Part shown: positions 21,278 to 34,111 of the stretch, piece by piece
How positions within the stretch are numbered: position 1 is the first letter of the stretch
Layout: each line of letters opens with the position of its first letter
Source of the DNA: Lojkania enalia
Taxonomy: Eukaryota; Ascomycota; Dothideomycetes; Pleosporales
DNA: 43,942 nucleotides
Assembly: GCA_010094045.1 (NCBI GenBank)
Contig: ML986716.1
Location: forward strand, 91,187-135,128
Direction: 5' to 3'
The notes under the pieces: generated by a model
The model's database searches: none
Told to the model about the DNA's origin: nothing
The model's input: only the letters and a program-made list of their open reading frames with translations
Made by a program: the position numbers and the translations under genes

Positions 21278-24200
21278 TAGGTTTATCTTATAACCTTTAA
21301 GTTAAAGTATTAGACTTCTCTTTAAGTTTTCTAGGTTAGTATATAATACTAAAGTTAAACCTTAATAGATATTCTAACTAATAGGCCTATTAGTAGTTTA
21401 ACTACTTTATTATTATAAAATACTATAGATTCTTATAATTACTTAATACTTCTATAGAAAATACTACGCCTTCTAATTTAGGCCTTTATTACTTAAAATA
21501 TTAGATAATCGCGAGTAGTTCCTTATTATATATTTTATAGTTACCTTTAGTAGGGTTTATATACTTAAAGAAGTAGATAACAAATCTTAGTTTACTATTA
21601 GCGCCTCTCTAGAATAGTATACTAGCTGTTATAAAGTTAGACGTATTAACTTCTACTACTATTAATAGTTTAGGGTTAAAATATTAGAGAATTAGTATAG
21701 AGATAAAGGTATTCTTTAAATAGTTAAAGGAATATTAACAGCTATTATTCTAGTTAAATCGAGTGTTCTTCTTAGTTAGGGTTACTAAGAGGAAGACTTT
21801 TTATAAGAAGTTGCTAATAAATTGTTAGTAGAAGTTCACGAAGCCTATAAAGGCTTAAATATCTTTTATATTTTTAGAGTATTTCTAGTTAATAATTATT
21901 TCTACCTTCTTTAAGTCTATATAAATCTCTTCTATAGTAATTATATACTCTAGGTAGGTTACTTCTAACTAGTAGAACTTATACTTATCTATATTAAACT
22001 GTAAACTATTCGCTTTTAAGACTTTAAGAACTAGCTAGATATACTATTTATAATCCTTTAGATTCTTACTAAATATTAAAATATTATTAATATAAGTAGT
22101 ATAAAATATATTAAAGTATAGTTTTAGTATATTATTTATAAAGTACTAGAATATACTTAAAGTATTAACTAGGCTAAAGGGTATTACTAGATATTTAAAC
22201 AGCTTATAGTATATATAAAAGGTAGTTTTTTATTTATCTCCTTTAGTAATCCTTAGCTTATTAAATATAATAATAATGTTGAGTTTTATATAGTATTTAA
22301 TCTTACTAAGTTAGGCTAATATTTCTTAGACTAGTAGAATCGGGTATTAGTTCTTAATAGTAATAGTATTTAGGGCTCTATAGTCTACGTAGAATTAGAA
22401 ACTACCTCTAAGTTTCTTTATAAAGATTATAGGTATAACTACTAGTAATAAGCTTACTCTAATAAATCTCTTAGACAAGTTCTCGTTAAGGTACTTCTTT
22501 AGTACCTTTAACTTGTTCTAGAATATCCTATAGAGTAGACTAAAGCTAGCTTACTTACTATTCTCTAGTTTAATCTTATAATTATATAGTTATTATTTAA
22601 ACAGCTTATCTATATTCTTATATAAGAAGATAGATAATAGGTTATAGTATTTTTTAGATACTTTAGTAATAGGGTTAATATATATCTTTAGGGATAGAAC
22701 CTTATTAATATTAGCTATTAATATAGTAAAGATTTTATAGTTAAATTACTAGAAGAATTAGACTAGTAATATAGTATCTATATAATATATATCTAGCTAT
22801 AGTACGGACTTTAGGTATTTAGGCTTAAATAGATTCTCTTAGCTATAATCTTTATTTAAAGTTAAGTTAGTTTTAGTTTTAAGTTCTTTTAACTAGTATA
22901 ATATTTTAAGTAGCTAGTAATTATATTAGATATGGCTTAATAGATAGAACTTTAAATAGTACTATCTAGGCTTTAGGCTATATAGAGGTTATAAATTAGT
23001 TACTTTAAGATCTTTTTTTATATTAAGTTTAGATAGTTAATAGTTTTTAATAACTATTTAAATAGCCTATTAGTAGATAGTAGTACTAGTAGATTATAAG
23101 TATTAAGTTAGGTATTAATTAGTAGTAAAGACTAGCTGTTTATTCTCATAGTCTAGGTTTATATAATACTTATATATCTATAGCTATTTTAGAATTAACT
23201 AGTATTTTTCTAATATAGTTATATAGAAATATACTATTTCGAAATAGTTTAGGTATTAGAGAATTAAAGTAACTAAATAGAAGATAGTCCTCTTATAAAA
23301 GACTTCTCTATTAAAGCCGGTCGGGTATAAATTATATAAGAGTTATATCTTTTAGAATTTTAGAGTATATATAAGGTCTCTATAGATATAACTATAACTA
23401 GTAGCTCTAGTATTAATAAGAATATTAATATCTTACTAGACTAGATCTTAATAGATTAAGAAAGGAACTAGAATCTAATAGTCTTATAACTATTTCTATA
23501 AGGGCTAGTTCTATAGATATATAGAGATTCGGTATAGGCGTAGTCCTAGAAAGTAACTTACTTCTAGGATAGACCTTTTAGCAACGTTCTAGTTAGTAAA
23601 ACTTGCTATATTTAAGAGTAAGAGTAATAGCTTTATCTATAAAATAATAAGTATATTAAAGATTAGTTAGAAGATCGGTTAGAGGATTAAGAGTAGGACC
23701 TATAAGGTATAGTAGAGCTCTAAGACCCTTAATAGATTAATAGTAGAGGGGCGCTATATTCTAGTAAAATATATCTCTTACTATTATACTTATAATAGTA
23801 TCCTTTATAGTAGCACCTTTCTTATTTATTAGAGCTTACAGGCGTATAGTTAGAAGTATTAAGTTCTATAGCGTTTAAGTTCTTCTAGTAAGTAGTATAA
23901 TACTTTAGTTATTTACGGTAGTTGCTGGATAGGTAATATAGATTAGTATTATATAGGGAAATTAGGTTAGTATAGTTATTTAGGGTGCTAGGTATTATAA
24001 CGCCTATTATAGTACGGCGGAGCTTATTAAAGAAAGAACGTCGGAGATATATAATTTATCTAGTCTTATTTAGTTTAGTATTTATAATCAGGCGTCGGAA
24101 TTTAGTAAAATAAGTAGGGAACCTACTTTAGCCTTATTTTAAGGTTTCTAGCTTACTCTATACTATAGTCTCCTTATTCTAGTTACTATAGATAGATTCT

Positions 24201-24709
24201 AAGAAGGCGACTAAGCTATCTATAGAGTTAATACTCTTATCTATTAATAGGTTAACTAATATTACTAGGTCTCGTTCTAAATAGAAATAGATATATAGAA
24301 GACGGGTATATTTAGTTAGGTATTAGTTAGTATTTCCTTCTAGTTTATAATAGAGCTTTCTAATAAAGTATAAAAGCTCTAAGTATTTACTAGAAAATAT
24401 TAGAATATTAGATAAGTAGTTAAAATGGAAATACGGGTTATATATAGTTTTAGGCGGATTAGAGGTTAATATAAGTATTTATTTAGAAGCTAGAGTTGTA
24501 GGTTAAATTAGGCTAAAGGCGGGTGATAGTTCTATTACTATTAATATACTAGTAGCTAGTAGAGGAGTAGCTGTTTAGCGGCTACTAAATTCTTTTTATA
24601 TCGCTTTAAGGTCTAACTTATAGCAGTTCTCCTAGGTTACTAAGGCCTCTACTAGCATCTTATTCTTCTACTATAAAGAGTCTAGTTTACTTTAAATCTC
24701 TTTAAGCAT
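21278..24709 (-). pseudogene. GyA-b gag, protease, RT and RNase H
   Basis: Minus-strand coding begins with an intact ATG at 24707-24709 (MLKEI), 53 bp inside the 5' LTR, where GyA-c has ATA. Gag starts with a Leu/Glu/Lys-rich, coiled-coil-like segment. The zinc knuckle is near 23740-23790 (ERCYYKGYYYKYNSK), with one Cys left and others Tyr. RT follows with YINNILIF at about 22077-22105 (YIDD with both Asp changed to Asn), then the RNase H region up to FotA-b at 21277. Pol continues beyond FotA-b. It is inactivated by numerous TAG/TAA. Confidence 0.85.
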
Positions 24710-24762
24710 ATTAATAAGCGCGTTCTTATCTATAGTCTATAATAGTAGATAATGCAACGTAA

Positions 24763-25064
24763 TATTACGGACGCTTATATATAGTTGGTTAATCGCACTT
24801 TAGGCAGTTAACTCTATTACTATATACTATATATAAATATTAAAACGTTGCGTAAAGAATAGAAAAATCTATATTATATAGGTTTTTAAAGAAGCTAGGT
24901 CTATACTACTATACGGGCTAGCTGGGTTAGCGAAACCTTCCTCTATCGTATTATAATAAGTCGGTTATATTCTAGCTAGCAGCTAACAGCTGTCGCTAGC
25001 AGCTGGTTCGGGTATTATAGTAAGAGTAGTATAGGTATAGAGGTATTACGGTATTACCGTAACA
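24763..25064 (-). repeat. GyA-b 5' LTR (302 bp)
   Basis: This is the best-preserved GyA LTR end. In element orientation it starts 'tgttacggtaatacc' with the canonical TG; its other edge is 'cgtccgtaata' in that orientation. The target copy 'tttat' follows at 25065-25069. It differs from the adjacent GyA-a LTR (25099-25401) almost entirely by C-to-T or G-to-A, giving a side-by-side picture of the mutation process. Confidence 0.93.
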
Positions 25065-25401
25065 TTTATAATATATAATAGTAGATAATATAATATAATA
25101 TTATAGATACTTATATATAGTTAGTTAATCGTATTTTAGATAGTTAACTCTATTATTATATACTATATATAAATATTAAAATATTATATAAAGAATAGAG
25201 ATATCTATATTATATAGGTTTTTATAAAAACTAGGTCTATACTACTATATAAGCTAGTAGAGTTGGTAAAACCTTCCTCTATTTTAGTTATAACAAGTTA
25301 GTTATATTCTAGCTAGTAGCTAGTAGCTATTACTAGCAGCTAGTTCGAGTATTATAATAAGAGTAGTATAAGTATAGAGGTATTGTAATATTACTATAAT
25401 A
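25065..25401 (-). mobile_element. GyA-a, 5' leader remnant and 5' LTR
   Basis: After the target copy 'tttat' (25065-25069), 29 bp of GyA-a leader remain, matching GyA-b 24734-24762. The 303-bp 5' LTR of GyA-a follows (25099-25401), almost fully AT-converted. At 25402 the sequence becomes FotE transposase, so GyA-a inserted into FotE. 'ctaag' at 25402-25406 may be the target duplication, but the partner copy is left of the window. Together with 2427-4329 this is everything visible of GyA-a. Confidence 0.88.
25099..25401 (-). repeat. GyA-a 5' LTR (303 bp)
   Basis: It starts 'tattatagata' and ends 'tattactataata' in plus-strand reading, colinear along its whole length with 24763-25064 with no large indel. 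Nearly every CpG and CpA/TpG kept in the neighbour is TpA or equivalent here, so this copy is older or was mutated in more cycles. Confidence 0.9.
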
Positions 25402-25443
25402 CTAAGTTTATTTATTATCTAGCTATTTTTACTAACTATAATA
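25402..25443 (-). mobile_element. FotE remnant, left piece
   Basis: A short piece, 'ctaagtttatttattatct...aactataa' plus TA, matches FotB-a about 1565-1610 on the same strand, within the transposase core. It continues at 42104 after FotD: the two pieces rejoin across FotD at the TA target to give sequence colinear with FotB-a 1565-1960. FotE is thus a FotB-related element and the oldest, outermost element visible. Confidence 0.75.
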
Positions 25444-25541
25444 ACGTAGTTTATAAGCGAGCTATTAGTATAAATAAGCTATTATTCTACTAAGATTTAA
25501 ACGACTTAATTATAATAATTATTAACTACATATATATATAT

Positions 25542-25745
25542 TATAGTAAGAGGCGAATCTTATCTTAGAGAGGGAGATAAGGAGCTGAACTAGTTGATTA
25601 AAGATGGCCAGCGGGCTATATTTATATACATGAAAAAGGGGTATATTAGCTAATATTTAGCGTAATATCCGGCGTAATATTAACCGTAATATTATATATC
25701 GATATCTAATACAGCTTGGTAGACTAGCCAAAAATCCCTATAATA
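25542..25745 (-). repeat. Cop1-c 3' LTR (204 bp)
   Basis: Reverse complement of the Cop1 LTR. It begins 'tatagtaagagg' and ends 'tccctataata', followed by the polypurine tract in reverse ('tacccccccag'). Two neighbouring CpG of the Cop1-b LTR ('cgacgtacga') both read TpA here ('cgatatataa'). Confidence 0.93.
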
Positions 25746-25941
25746 TACCCCCCCAGTTTTAACTACAAAGGAGAAGCTGCGTCGAAAAAAATAAAGGTAG
25801 ATACTATACTAAAAAAGGTAAATTATATAGAGTAACTAGTAGTAGAGTTAAGTACGCTTGTAGAAATATTAATTTAATATAATATAGGGTAAGTTATAAT
25901 TAATTTTTAATTACCCTCTAAGATTCTTATTAATAGTCGAT

Positions 25942-28900
25942 TTATTTAGCTAATAGGAATTCCTAAGATTTAATTCTAGCTAAAATATCTTCTATTTTTA
26001 GTTACTTAATAAATCTTTAGTATTATTATAGCTGCAGAACTTTTATAAGACTATTAGCTGGTATTAGATTTATCGGTTGTTAATTAATTGTAAATTTCTA
26101 TTCTACTACTTCTTAACGTAGCTAGTATTAGTATATATCTATATAGCAAAATTTAGTATTAAAGTACTTAGATAGCTTATTTACGATATCTACTATTTAT
26201 TAATTATTATAAAGTAGTACTAGTTGCGCGTTAATATAGAAGTATAGTAAGGTAAAAGCCTTCTACTACTACTCTATTTCTAATCCGGCGACTAATAGTA
26301 CTAATAATTCTACCTTAATAGTTAATTTTATAACCGTATACTAAATTAAGGCTTTCTAATCGATTGGCATCCTAAAAAGTTAAAATATATAGCTGTAAGA
26401 ACTTCGACAAATATTAGAATTATTGCTAAAGGTTATATTAGATATATTATAGAATAGTAATTATTCTATAAGGTTAATATAATTAGTATTACTACTCTAA
26501 CTAATAGTAGAGGTATTTTATATATTATTAGCTATTACTGTAATCGCTAAATACTTTATACTAATTAGATATTACTATACCCTTAAAGTAGCGTTAATAT
26601 AATAATTGCTAGGGTTCTAGAAGTATTATAATAATATTAAGTACGCTCGCACGATATTAAAGTATATAAAAACTACAATCTAGACTAGATAACTAATTAG
26701 TTGTTAGTAGTAAAATATTCTATTAGAGGATTCCTTAGTAGCAGCTAGTAGTATATTCTCGTATAGAGGCGTACTTAGCACCTTCTTATTAACTATAATA
26801 TTAAATTACGCTACTACTTTATTAATAAATAAGTTCTATAGTAGCTAAGTCTTATACTACTATATATCGCGTACGACTTAAACTTCTAGAAACTAATTTA
26901 GATTTCTAAGAGATTAAAGTTCGTATTTATTATTTAATTATAATTTAAATTTCTACTTAATAGAGATATTTAATAAATAAACTAGAATTATAATATTATT
27001 AATATAAAAGAAGACGATTAGCTTATTATTTATATATAAGTAAGATATTCCTAGTACTATTTTAAAGCCTAATTACCTTAAAGTCCTATCTAGCTTATAA
27101 TACTAAAGTTTTAGAGTATCCTTAAGGTTATATATAACTTTCTATAGTTGTAGATATTTCTTATATTTATATATAAAACCTTCTAGTATATAGATATATA
27201 TTAACCTATCTAATTAGTAGTTAAGGAACGTATTAATAATATTGAACTAGTATATATTAAGTTTAAAATGAGTTGCAATTAATATTAGAAAGTAAAAGGT
27301 TTATATAGCTAGTATAGTAGTATAGGTATCTCCATATCAAGATTGTAGATTACTATATATAACTAATCTAGCCTTAAATTTATATAGGAAACCGTTCTTA
27401 TTAAATTTATATATAAATACCTATATTACTAGAAGAATTTTAGTAGAGTTTTAGAGGATTGTTATCTTTTACTAGATATCTATATCCTCCTACTTCTATA
27501 ACTTAGTATAATAGGCCTTATAGAAGCTAGTACTAAAGGGGTAATTCTTTAGATTCTTATAGTACTTTAGTTCTAGCAGAAGCTAATTATAATAATATTT
27601 TCTAATAATACGAGTTTTCTATATATAATTTACTAATATTAGCTTACTATTAGATAGTACTATAAAGGTTGTAAAGTATAATTAAGGCGGCCTACAGCTA
27701 TATAGAGACTTATCTTCTTAGATTATATTATTTCTAGATATTTAGCTACTAATTTCTTCCCTCTATAGGGTACTATTTATTCTTCTTAAGAGTATAGAAG
27801 TATAAGTAGGCGATAGTTACTATCTTTATAGTAAATTATTACTAAACGCAGTATCTTTACTATCTACTAGTAGTACTATAGGGGTATCCTAATTCTTTAA
27901 TACTAGCGCTAGTATTAATTCTAATATTAGAAGTCTCTAATTACTAGTAATATCGTCCATTTATTCTTTAAAAATAATATTCTCCTACTAATAGGCCTTC
28001 TTACTAATTAAATTACCTGCTAACTTAGTAGAGATATTTTAATTAGGCAGCTAATCTTTATAAATTACTTCTACAACTTTAATTATTTTATTATTACTAC
28101 TATTAATAGAGCTCTCAATAATATTAATTTAAAAAAGAATCTTCTCTAGGGATTCTTTTAGTAGATATTCCTCCTCCTTACTAGATATAATATTACTAAA
28201 TACAACGTCCCTAATATTAAGTATCTATTTTAGTTTCGGAATTAGCACTCGGTATATATTCGTACTTCTATATTATAAGAGTTTCCTAATTAGTACCTAT
28301 AATACTAGTTTATTACCTCTTAATAGAGTTTTATCTAAAATATACGCTTGCGATCCTATAACTTAAAAGTAAATAAGAGACGGTTTATAGATAAAAACGG
28401 CCTTATATAGGGTTTTAAATCGAAGGCTTATAATTAGTGTTCTATTAAGTAGATATATTACTATATAAGCTAATTTATTAGTATATTTATTAGAGATATT
28501 ATTTTCTATTATAAGAGTACGCGCGTGGGTTATAATTTAATATTCTACTTACTCTACTAGACTATTCTACTTAGGCGTATAAGACGCGCGAGCTTTAATT
28601 ACAATTCTTTAATTAAGTAATACTTCTATAAGTTCTAAGAAGCTTAAGTTATTATCTATATAGATATATATAATCTTTCTTTTATACTATTGTTTAATTT
28701 TTGCTAATAGTATTTTAAAAGCTTTTATAAGAGTAGATTTTAACCGATTATATATCGTAAATCTCTTATACTACTAGAATACCTGATTAACTATATAAAA
28801 TAGGTATCTCTTACTATTATAATACTTCTTATAGTCTTTCTAAAGTTGTATAATATTAATCGCAATTCTCTCGAATAGTTTAGTAGCTAGGTAAAGCTGA

Positions 28901-29971
28901 TTATACTAGCTAATTTACTATAATAACTTCGCTTATATATATATCTAGTAATCTTGTTATACTAGTACTTCTTAATCGCTTAACTAGATACCCTTAACTG
29001 CCTAAAATAGGGCTAATACTAAATTTCTACCTGGATAGTCTAATAATTAGTATACTTTAGCTAAAGAAATAATTTATATTAGTTGCTAGTAATAGAAGAG
29101 CTTTTTCTTAATTATTACAACTATCTTATATTTGGAAAGTAAATCGAGTAGAGGCCTTTTTACTAGGTTTATATTTAGTAGCTAGTAGTTGTTAAATAAT
29201 TCTAAATAACAAATAATATTAAAATAATTATACTAGTAAAAGTAATCTCTATCTAAATTAAACTAAATACTCTATTCTCTATTTCTAATTAGAACTATAA
29301 TATTAGTTAGCAACTAAGGGATATAAATAACTTCTATTAGCTTAATATCCCTTAGGCCTATAGGAAAATTAATTGTAATTATAATAGTACTCTATTCTAA
29401 TATAAGGTATATACTACCTTCTACAGCGATTTTATCTTTAGAATTTACTATTTAAGTAGTCTACTAACTAAAAGCCTTAGAGTTATATATATAGATATTA
29501 GAACCTAGATTAAATATCTACTAATTTAAAATACTAGTATCTTCTTTCTTAGGAGTAGTACTTACTAAAAAATTGCCCCTTTAAATTACCTAGATATTTC
29601 TTTAGAAGCTAGTAGCTTTTATAGAAGCTTTACTATTAAATAAGAATTTCGACTTCTTATATTTTCCTATATTTATCTTTAAGGTATTCTTTTTTACCTA
29701 GTTATTTCTATTTAAGATATTATCTTAGGCTTTTAGTATTTCCTAATCTAGTACCTAATTTAGTAGCCTAATTAATTCGTTTATATACTTGTAATTACTC
29801 TAAAAGTACTACTTCTTATAGAAGTAGAGTAGTAGAGTATACGATTACAAACCGGATTTTTCTTAAGGCTACTATATAGTACTATTAGAATTTACTTAAG
29901 AAATTAATAGATATTATAAAGTTGTAAATAAGTCGAATACCTTCTATAAATTAAAATATCTATAGTAATTA
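25942..29971 (-). pseudogene. Cop1-c polyprotein, protease to RNase H
   Basis: Minus-strand polyprotein colinear with Cop1-b. The terminal TAA is at 25942-25944 and it runs up to the GyA-c insertion at 29971, inside the gag coding region. The RT block FFYINNIIILVY lies near 26985-27015, with both catalytic Asp changed to Asn. The integrase core matches Cop1-b 13100-13700 and lies near 28300-28900; the SRTPK-like segment is near 28555-28600. Many more stops than in Cop1-b agree with heavier mutation. The N-terminal part continues at 37873-38607. Confidence 0.88.
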
Positions 29972-29976
29972 GTATA

Positions 29977-30278
29977 TATTATAGTAATACCGCGACACCT
30001 CTATACCTATACTACTCTTACTATAATATTTAAACTAGCTGCTAGTAATAGCTGTTAGCTGTTAGCTAGAATATAACTAACTTGTTTTAACTATAATAGA
30101 GGAAGGTTTTACTAACCCAGCTAGCCCGTATAGTAGTATAGACCTAGCTTCTATAAAAACCTATATAATATAGATATCTCTATTTTTTACGCAACGTTTT
30201 AATATTTATATATAGTATATAGTAATAGAGTTAACTATTTAAAGTACGATTAATTAACTGCGCGTAAACGTCTATAAT
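29977..30278 (+). repeat. GyA-c 5' LTR (302 bp)
   Basis: It starts 'tattatagtaatacc' and ends 'cgtctataata', so TG and CA ends are both converted to TA. It includes 'cgacacctctatacctatac' and a run of 'agctgctagtaatagctgttagct' type repeats shared by all GyA LTRs. The target copy 'gtata' precedes it. Confidence 0.92.
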
Positions 30279-30332
30279 ATTATATTATATTATCTACTAT
30301 TATATACTATAGATAAGAACGCACTTATTAAT

Positions 30333-32217
30333 ATACTTAAAGAGATCTAAGGTAAACTAGACTCTTTATAGTAGAAGAACGAGATGCTAGTAGAGGCCTT
30401 AGTAATCTAGAAGAACTGCTATAAGTTAGACCTTAAAGCGATATAAAGAGAATTTAATAGCCGCTAAATAGCTACCCCTCTACTAGCTACTAGTATATTA
30501 ATAGCAACAGAACTATTACCCGCCTTTAGCCCGACTTAGCCTATAATTCTAGCTTCTAAATAGATGCCTGCGTTAACCTCTAATCCGCTTAAAACTATAT
30601 ATAACCTATATTTCTATTCTAACTACTTACCCGACCCTTTAATATTCTCTAGTAAATGTTTAGAGCTTCTATACTTTGTTAAAAAGCTCTACTATAGACT
30701 AGAAGGAAATACTAACTAATACCTAATTAAATATACCCACCTTCTATATACCTATTCCCGCCTAGAATAAGACCTAGTAATATTAGTTAACCTATTAATA
30801 GATAAGGGTATTAACTCTATAGATAGCTTAGTCGCTTTTTTAGAATCTACCTATAGCGACTAGAATAAGGAGACTATAATATAGAATAAGCTAGAGACTT
30901 TAAAGTAAGGCTAAAGCAGGTTTTCTACTTACTTTACTAAATTTCAACACCTAATTATAGATACTAAACTAAATAAGATTAGATAAATTATATATCTCTA
31001 ACGTTCTCTCTCTAATAAACTTTACTATACTATAATAGATATTATAATACCTAGCACTCTAAACAACTACGCTAATCTAATTTCCCTATATAATATTAAC
31101 CTATATTACCTATCTAATAACTACCGTAAACAATTAAAGTATTATACTACTTACTAAAAGGACCCGAGCGCTATAAAACTTAATACTTCTAGCTATACGC
31201 TTATAGGCTCTAATAAATAAGAAAGGTACTACTATAAAGGATATTGTTATAAGTATAGTAGTAAGAGATATATTTTACTAGAATACAGCGCCCCTCTACT
31301 ATACCCTATAAGTCCTACTCTTAATCCTCTAACTAATCCTCTAACCGATTTTTAATATGCTTATTATCTTATAGATAAAGCTATTACTCTTACTCCTAAA
31401 CGCAGCTAGTTTTATTAACTAGAATGTTACTAAAAGGTCTATTCTAAAAGTAAGTTACTTTTTAAGACTATATCTATACTAAATCTCTATATACTTATAG
31501 AACTAACCTCTATAGAAATAGTTATAAGACTACTAGATTCTAGCTTCTTTCTTAATTTATTAAAACCTAGTCTAGTAAGATATTAATATTTTTATTAATA
31601 CTAGAGCTACTAGTTATAGATATATTTATAGAAACCTCGTATATACTCTAAAACTCTAAAAGATATAACTCCTATATAATTTATATCTAACCGACTTTAA
31701 TAGAGAAGTTATTTATAGGGGGACTATCTTTTAGTTATCTTAACCTTTTAACACCTAAACTATTTAGAGATAGTATATTTCTATATAATTATACTAGGAA
31801 AATACTAGTTAATTCTAAGATAGTTATAGATATATAAGTATTATATAAACCTAAACTACGAGAATAAATAGCTAGTCTTTACTACTAACTAATATCTAAC
31901 TTAATATTTATAATCTACTAGTATTACCGTCTAATAATAGGCTATTTAAATAGCTATTAAAAACTATAAACTACCCGAACCTAATATAAAAAGAGATCCT
32001 AAAGTAACTAATTTACAACCCCTATATAGCCTAAAGTTTGAGTATTACCGTTTAAAGCTCCGTCTATTAAACTATATTTAATATAATTACTAGTTGCTTA
32101 AAATATTATACTAGTTAAAAGAATCTAAAATTAAAACTAACCTAACTTTAGACGAAGATTATAGTTAAGAGAATTTATCTAAGTTTAAATACCTAAAGTC
32201 TATATTATAATTAAATA
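30333..32217 (+). pseudogene. GyA-c gag and protease
   Basis: The start is inferred at ATA 30333-30335, which is ATG in GyA-b. Codons 1-40 give a Leu/Lys/Glu/Gln-rich segment likely to form a coiled coil. Further on, LYFYSNYLPDPLIFSSK and NLLIDKGINSIDSLVAFL are the conserved Gag core. A zinc knuckle near 31215-31280 (ERYYYKGYCYKYSSKRYI) has most Cys changed to Tyr. Near 31590 FINTRATSY is the retropepsin site, where the usual Asp-Ser/Thr-Gly has become Asn-Thr-Arg. The frame stops at FotC (32218). Family role: particle formation and polyprotein cleavage. Confidence 0.82.
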
Positions 32218-32419
32218 ACGTATTTTATAAGCGAGTTACCCACCTAAGCAAGTCGTCTACTTTATTAGCTATCTCTATATTTAGAGGCGTATATTATAAT
32301 AACGCCTACAGGTATCACTATAATAATTTAATAGGGGATAGATATACTATTTATCTACTACTATACAAGTTCTAGTATTATATCTAGACTCGCTGCAGCA
32401 GCTACAGTACTTCTAGTAT

Positions 32420-33960
32420 AGCGTACCTGCTCTTCTGCGCTTCCTACCTGCGCGTACTTCATCCTCTAGCTACTTATCTACCTCCTTTTAAGCAGCTATC
32501 TCAGCAGCTTTAGCCTTAGTAAGACTATCTTACTTCTGTAGAACCTTTTTTAATCGCTTTTTGCGCTGCGATAGAGCCTTATTTACTTCCTAAAGCTGAC
32601 CAACCTAACGCTAAAATAGTATATATAAATAAGCTATCTGCGTAGTACCTTTAGTAAGCAAATTAAGAGAATTATTAATCGCAGTAGGTAAGCTATTCTA
32701 ATATCTAGTAATACGGTCTTAAATTAGCATTATTTAAGACCCTAGTTCAACGGCGTTGGTTGGTATTTTTAACTCCTAGAGGCAACTAGCTGCTGGTAGT
32801 AGTAATAGAGTACGAAGCTTAATATTAAGCTTTAATAGTACTATATTAGAATTATATAGTACTAGACTAGTACTTTAAAAGCTTGCGTATATATTAGCCT
32901 TAGTAATAGAGCGCTGATATACTATATAAAAGGTTGGTAGAAAGTTAAACTTTATAATATAGTAGATACTAGCTTATATAAGCTTATTAATCTTACGCCT
33001 ATATACTTTCTTTAATAGCGAGAAGTAGCCTATATCTAGAGGCTATAGTAGATACGATAAATGTGCCGGCATATATAATAGAATAATATCCTTCTCTTTA
33101 CAGAGTAGCTGAAACTTAGTAGACTTATAACTCTTATAGCTATTAATAACTAGTAGACGATAAGCGCCTACTATATACTACTTTATATACTAATTAAAAC
33201 GCTCTAGCTATTTAATCGCGAGCTTATTATTTATTTATCTACTATTACTCAGCGCGATTACTCCTCTAGGTAGTATATTATCGCCCTAATACTATATAGA
33301 GAGGTGCTGCTTACTAGTAAAGATAATAAATAGTAGAATAGTATTACTATAAGCGCTAATAGCCTAAATAATTATTATCTACTTATAATTGCTTAGCTAC
33401 AGTAATTTTAGTTAACTAGCTAATAGCTTAGTACTAGTAACTACTTTACTAGTAGATGCAATATCTATCTAGAAGCCCGTCTTATTGAAATTATAGATAT
33501 TATTATTAGTAATACTATACTTTACTTTAGTATTATATACTAGATTAAACTAGCTACTAATAACTTTAGGATCCTTATAGAGAGCTCTTTAATAGTCGTA
33601 TTTTCGATAGAAGCATGTTTTAAGCTTAAGAATACGATTAATAAAGTTTGTTAGCTAGTTTTTACCGACCTAATCTATAGAGCGAGCTCTGAGTAAATAG
33701 TTAGCTATATCTCGTATACTATTAATTATAGGAGGGTATCTACAAGATAATAGGTCTAGTATATACTGTATTATAGTTAATTCTTCTAGCTTCATAAGCT
33801 TCTTTAAATTAGGCTTATAATCGTATCGTAAAGGTTTACCAGCGCGTCAGTCTCTAAGCGTCGTTTAGAAGATACTATAGATAGTTACAGCGCTTCGTAC
33901 GCTCTAAATTTTATCTTAATTAATAGTTGAGATAGCTAGTAATACCTAACCTTTTTAATA
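32420..33960 (-). pseudogene. FotC transposase (DD35D), best-preserved Fot transposase
   Basis: The minus-strand frame is readable almost throughout. The N-terminal helix-turn-helix region ends in LRDRRAGKPLRYDYKPNLKK near 33820-33870. The triad is IYNFNKTGF with Asp changed to Asn at 33484-33486; LLVINSYKSYKSTKF with Asn at 33142-33144; and PLDIGYFSLLKK with Asp intact at 33034-33036. The second-to-third spacing is 35 residues. FQLLCKEKDIILLYIPAHLS lies between. The C-terminal tail near 32430-32600 is a Lys/Glu/Arg-rich likely coiled coil ending in RKRRR. Relatively few internal stops, mainly TAG at former Gln. Confidence 0.88.
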
Positions 33961-34033
33961 GATTAATTAAGGTTGAGGTAGTTACTATATTACGTTGTAA
34001 GTAGGTAGGGTATAACTTCTTAGCAAAAGTAGA

Positions 34034-34111
34034 CAACTTACTTAGATAGGCGACTTGCTTGGGTGGGCGACTCGCTTAGGTGGGCGACTTACTTAGGTGG
34101 GCGACTCGCTT
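34034..34111 (+). repeat. 17-bp tandem subterminal repeats of FotC
   Basis: Five units of a 17-bp motif (aagcgagtcgcccacct in reverse complement, the last partial) lie in tandem just inside the right terminus. On the plus strand the core reads 'aggtgggcgactcgctt'. The left end of FotC has only two units at 32229-32255. Units differ by transitions such as gcgag against gcaag or gtaag. Arrays like this near transposon ends are usually transposase-binding sites (inference). Confidence 0.88.

Larger units (their letters stand above)
4330..25064 (-). mobile_element. GyA-b, Ty3/gypsy chromovirus carrying GyB-a and FotA-b
   Basis: This is a complete element of about 6.0 kb once insertions are removed. 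Target duplications of 'tttat' lie at 4325-4329 and 25065-25069. Its 3' LTR is split into 4330-4565 and 17431-17497 by GyB-a. The internal region is 17498-24762, with FotA-b at 19427-21275; the 5' LTR is 24763-25064. It inserted into GyA-a, a member of its own family, about 35 bp inside that copy's 5' LTR. The result is two LTRs separated by only 34 bp (24763-25064 and 25099-25401). The order gag, protease, RT, RNase H, integrase, chromodomain is that of fungal chromoviruses. All genes are broken by transitions. Confidence 0.9.

Noticed and set aside
24763..25401. Tandem LTR duplication or a solo LTR formed by recombination
   Set aside because: The 'tttat' duplication and the rejoining of GyA leader across 4329/25065 show insertion of one GyA copy into another.
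34034..34111. CRISPR-like array of short repeats
   Set aside because: Units are directly contiguous without spacers, and the motif is part of the FotC terminal inverted repeat with copies at the opposite end.
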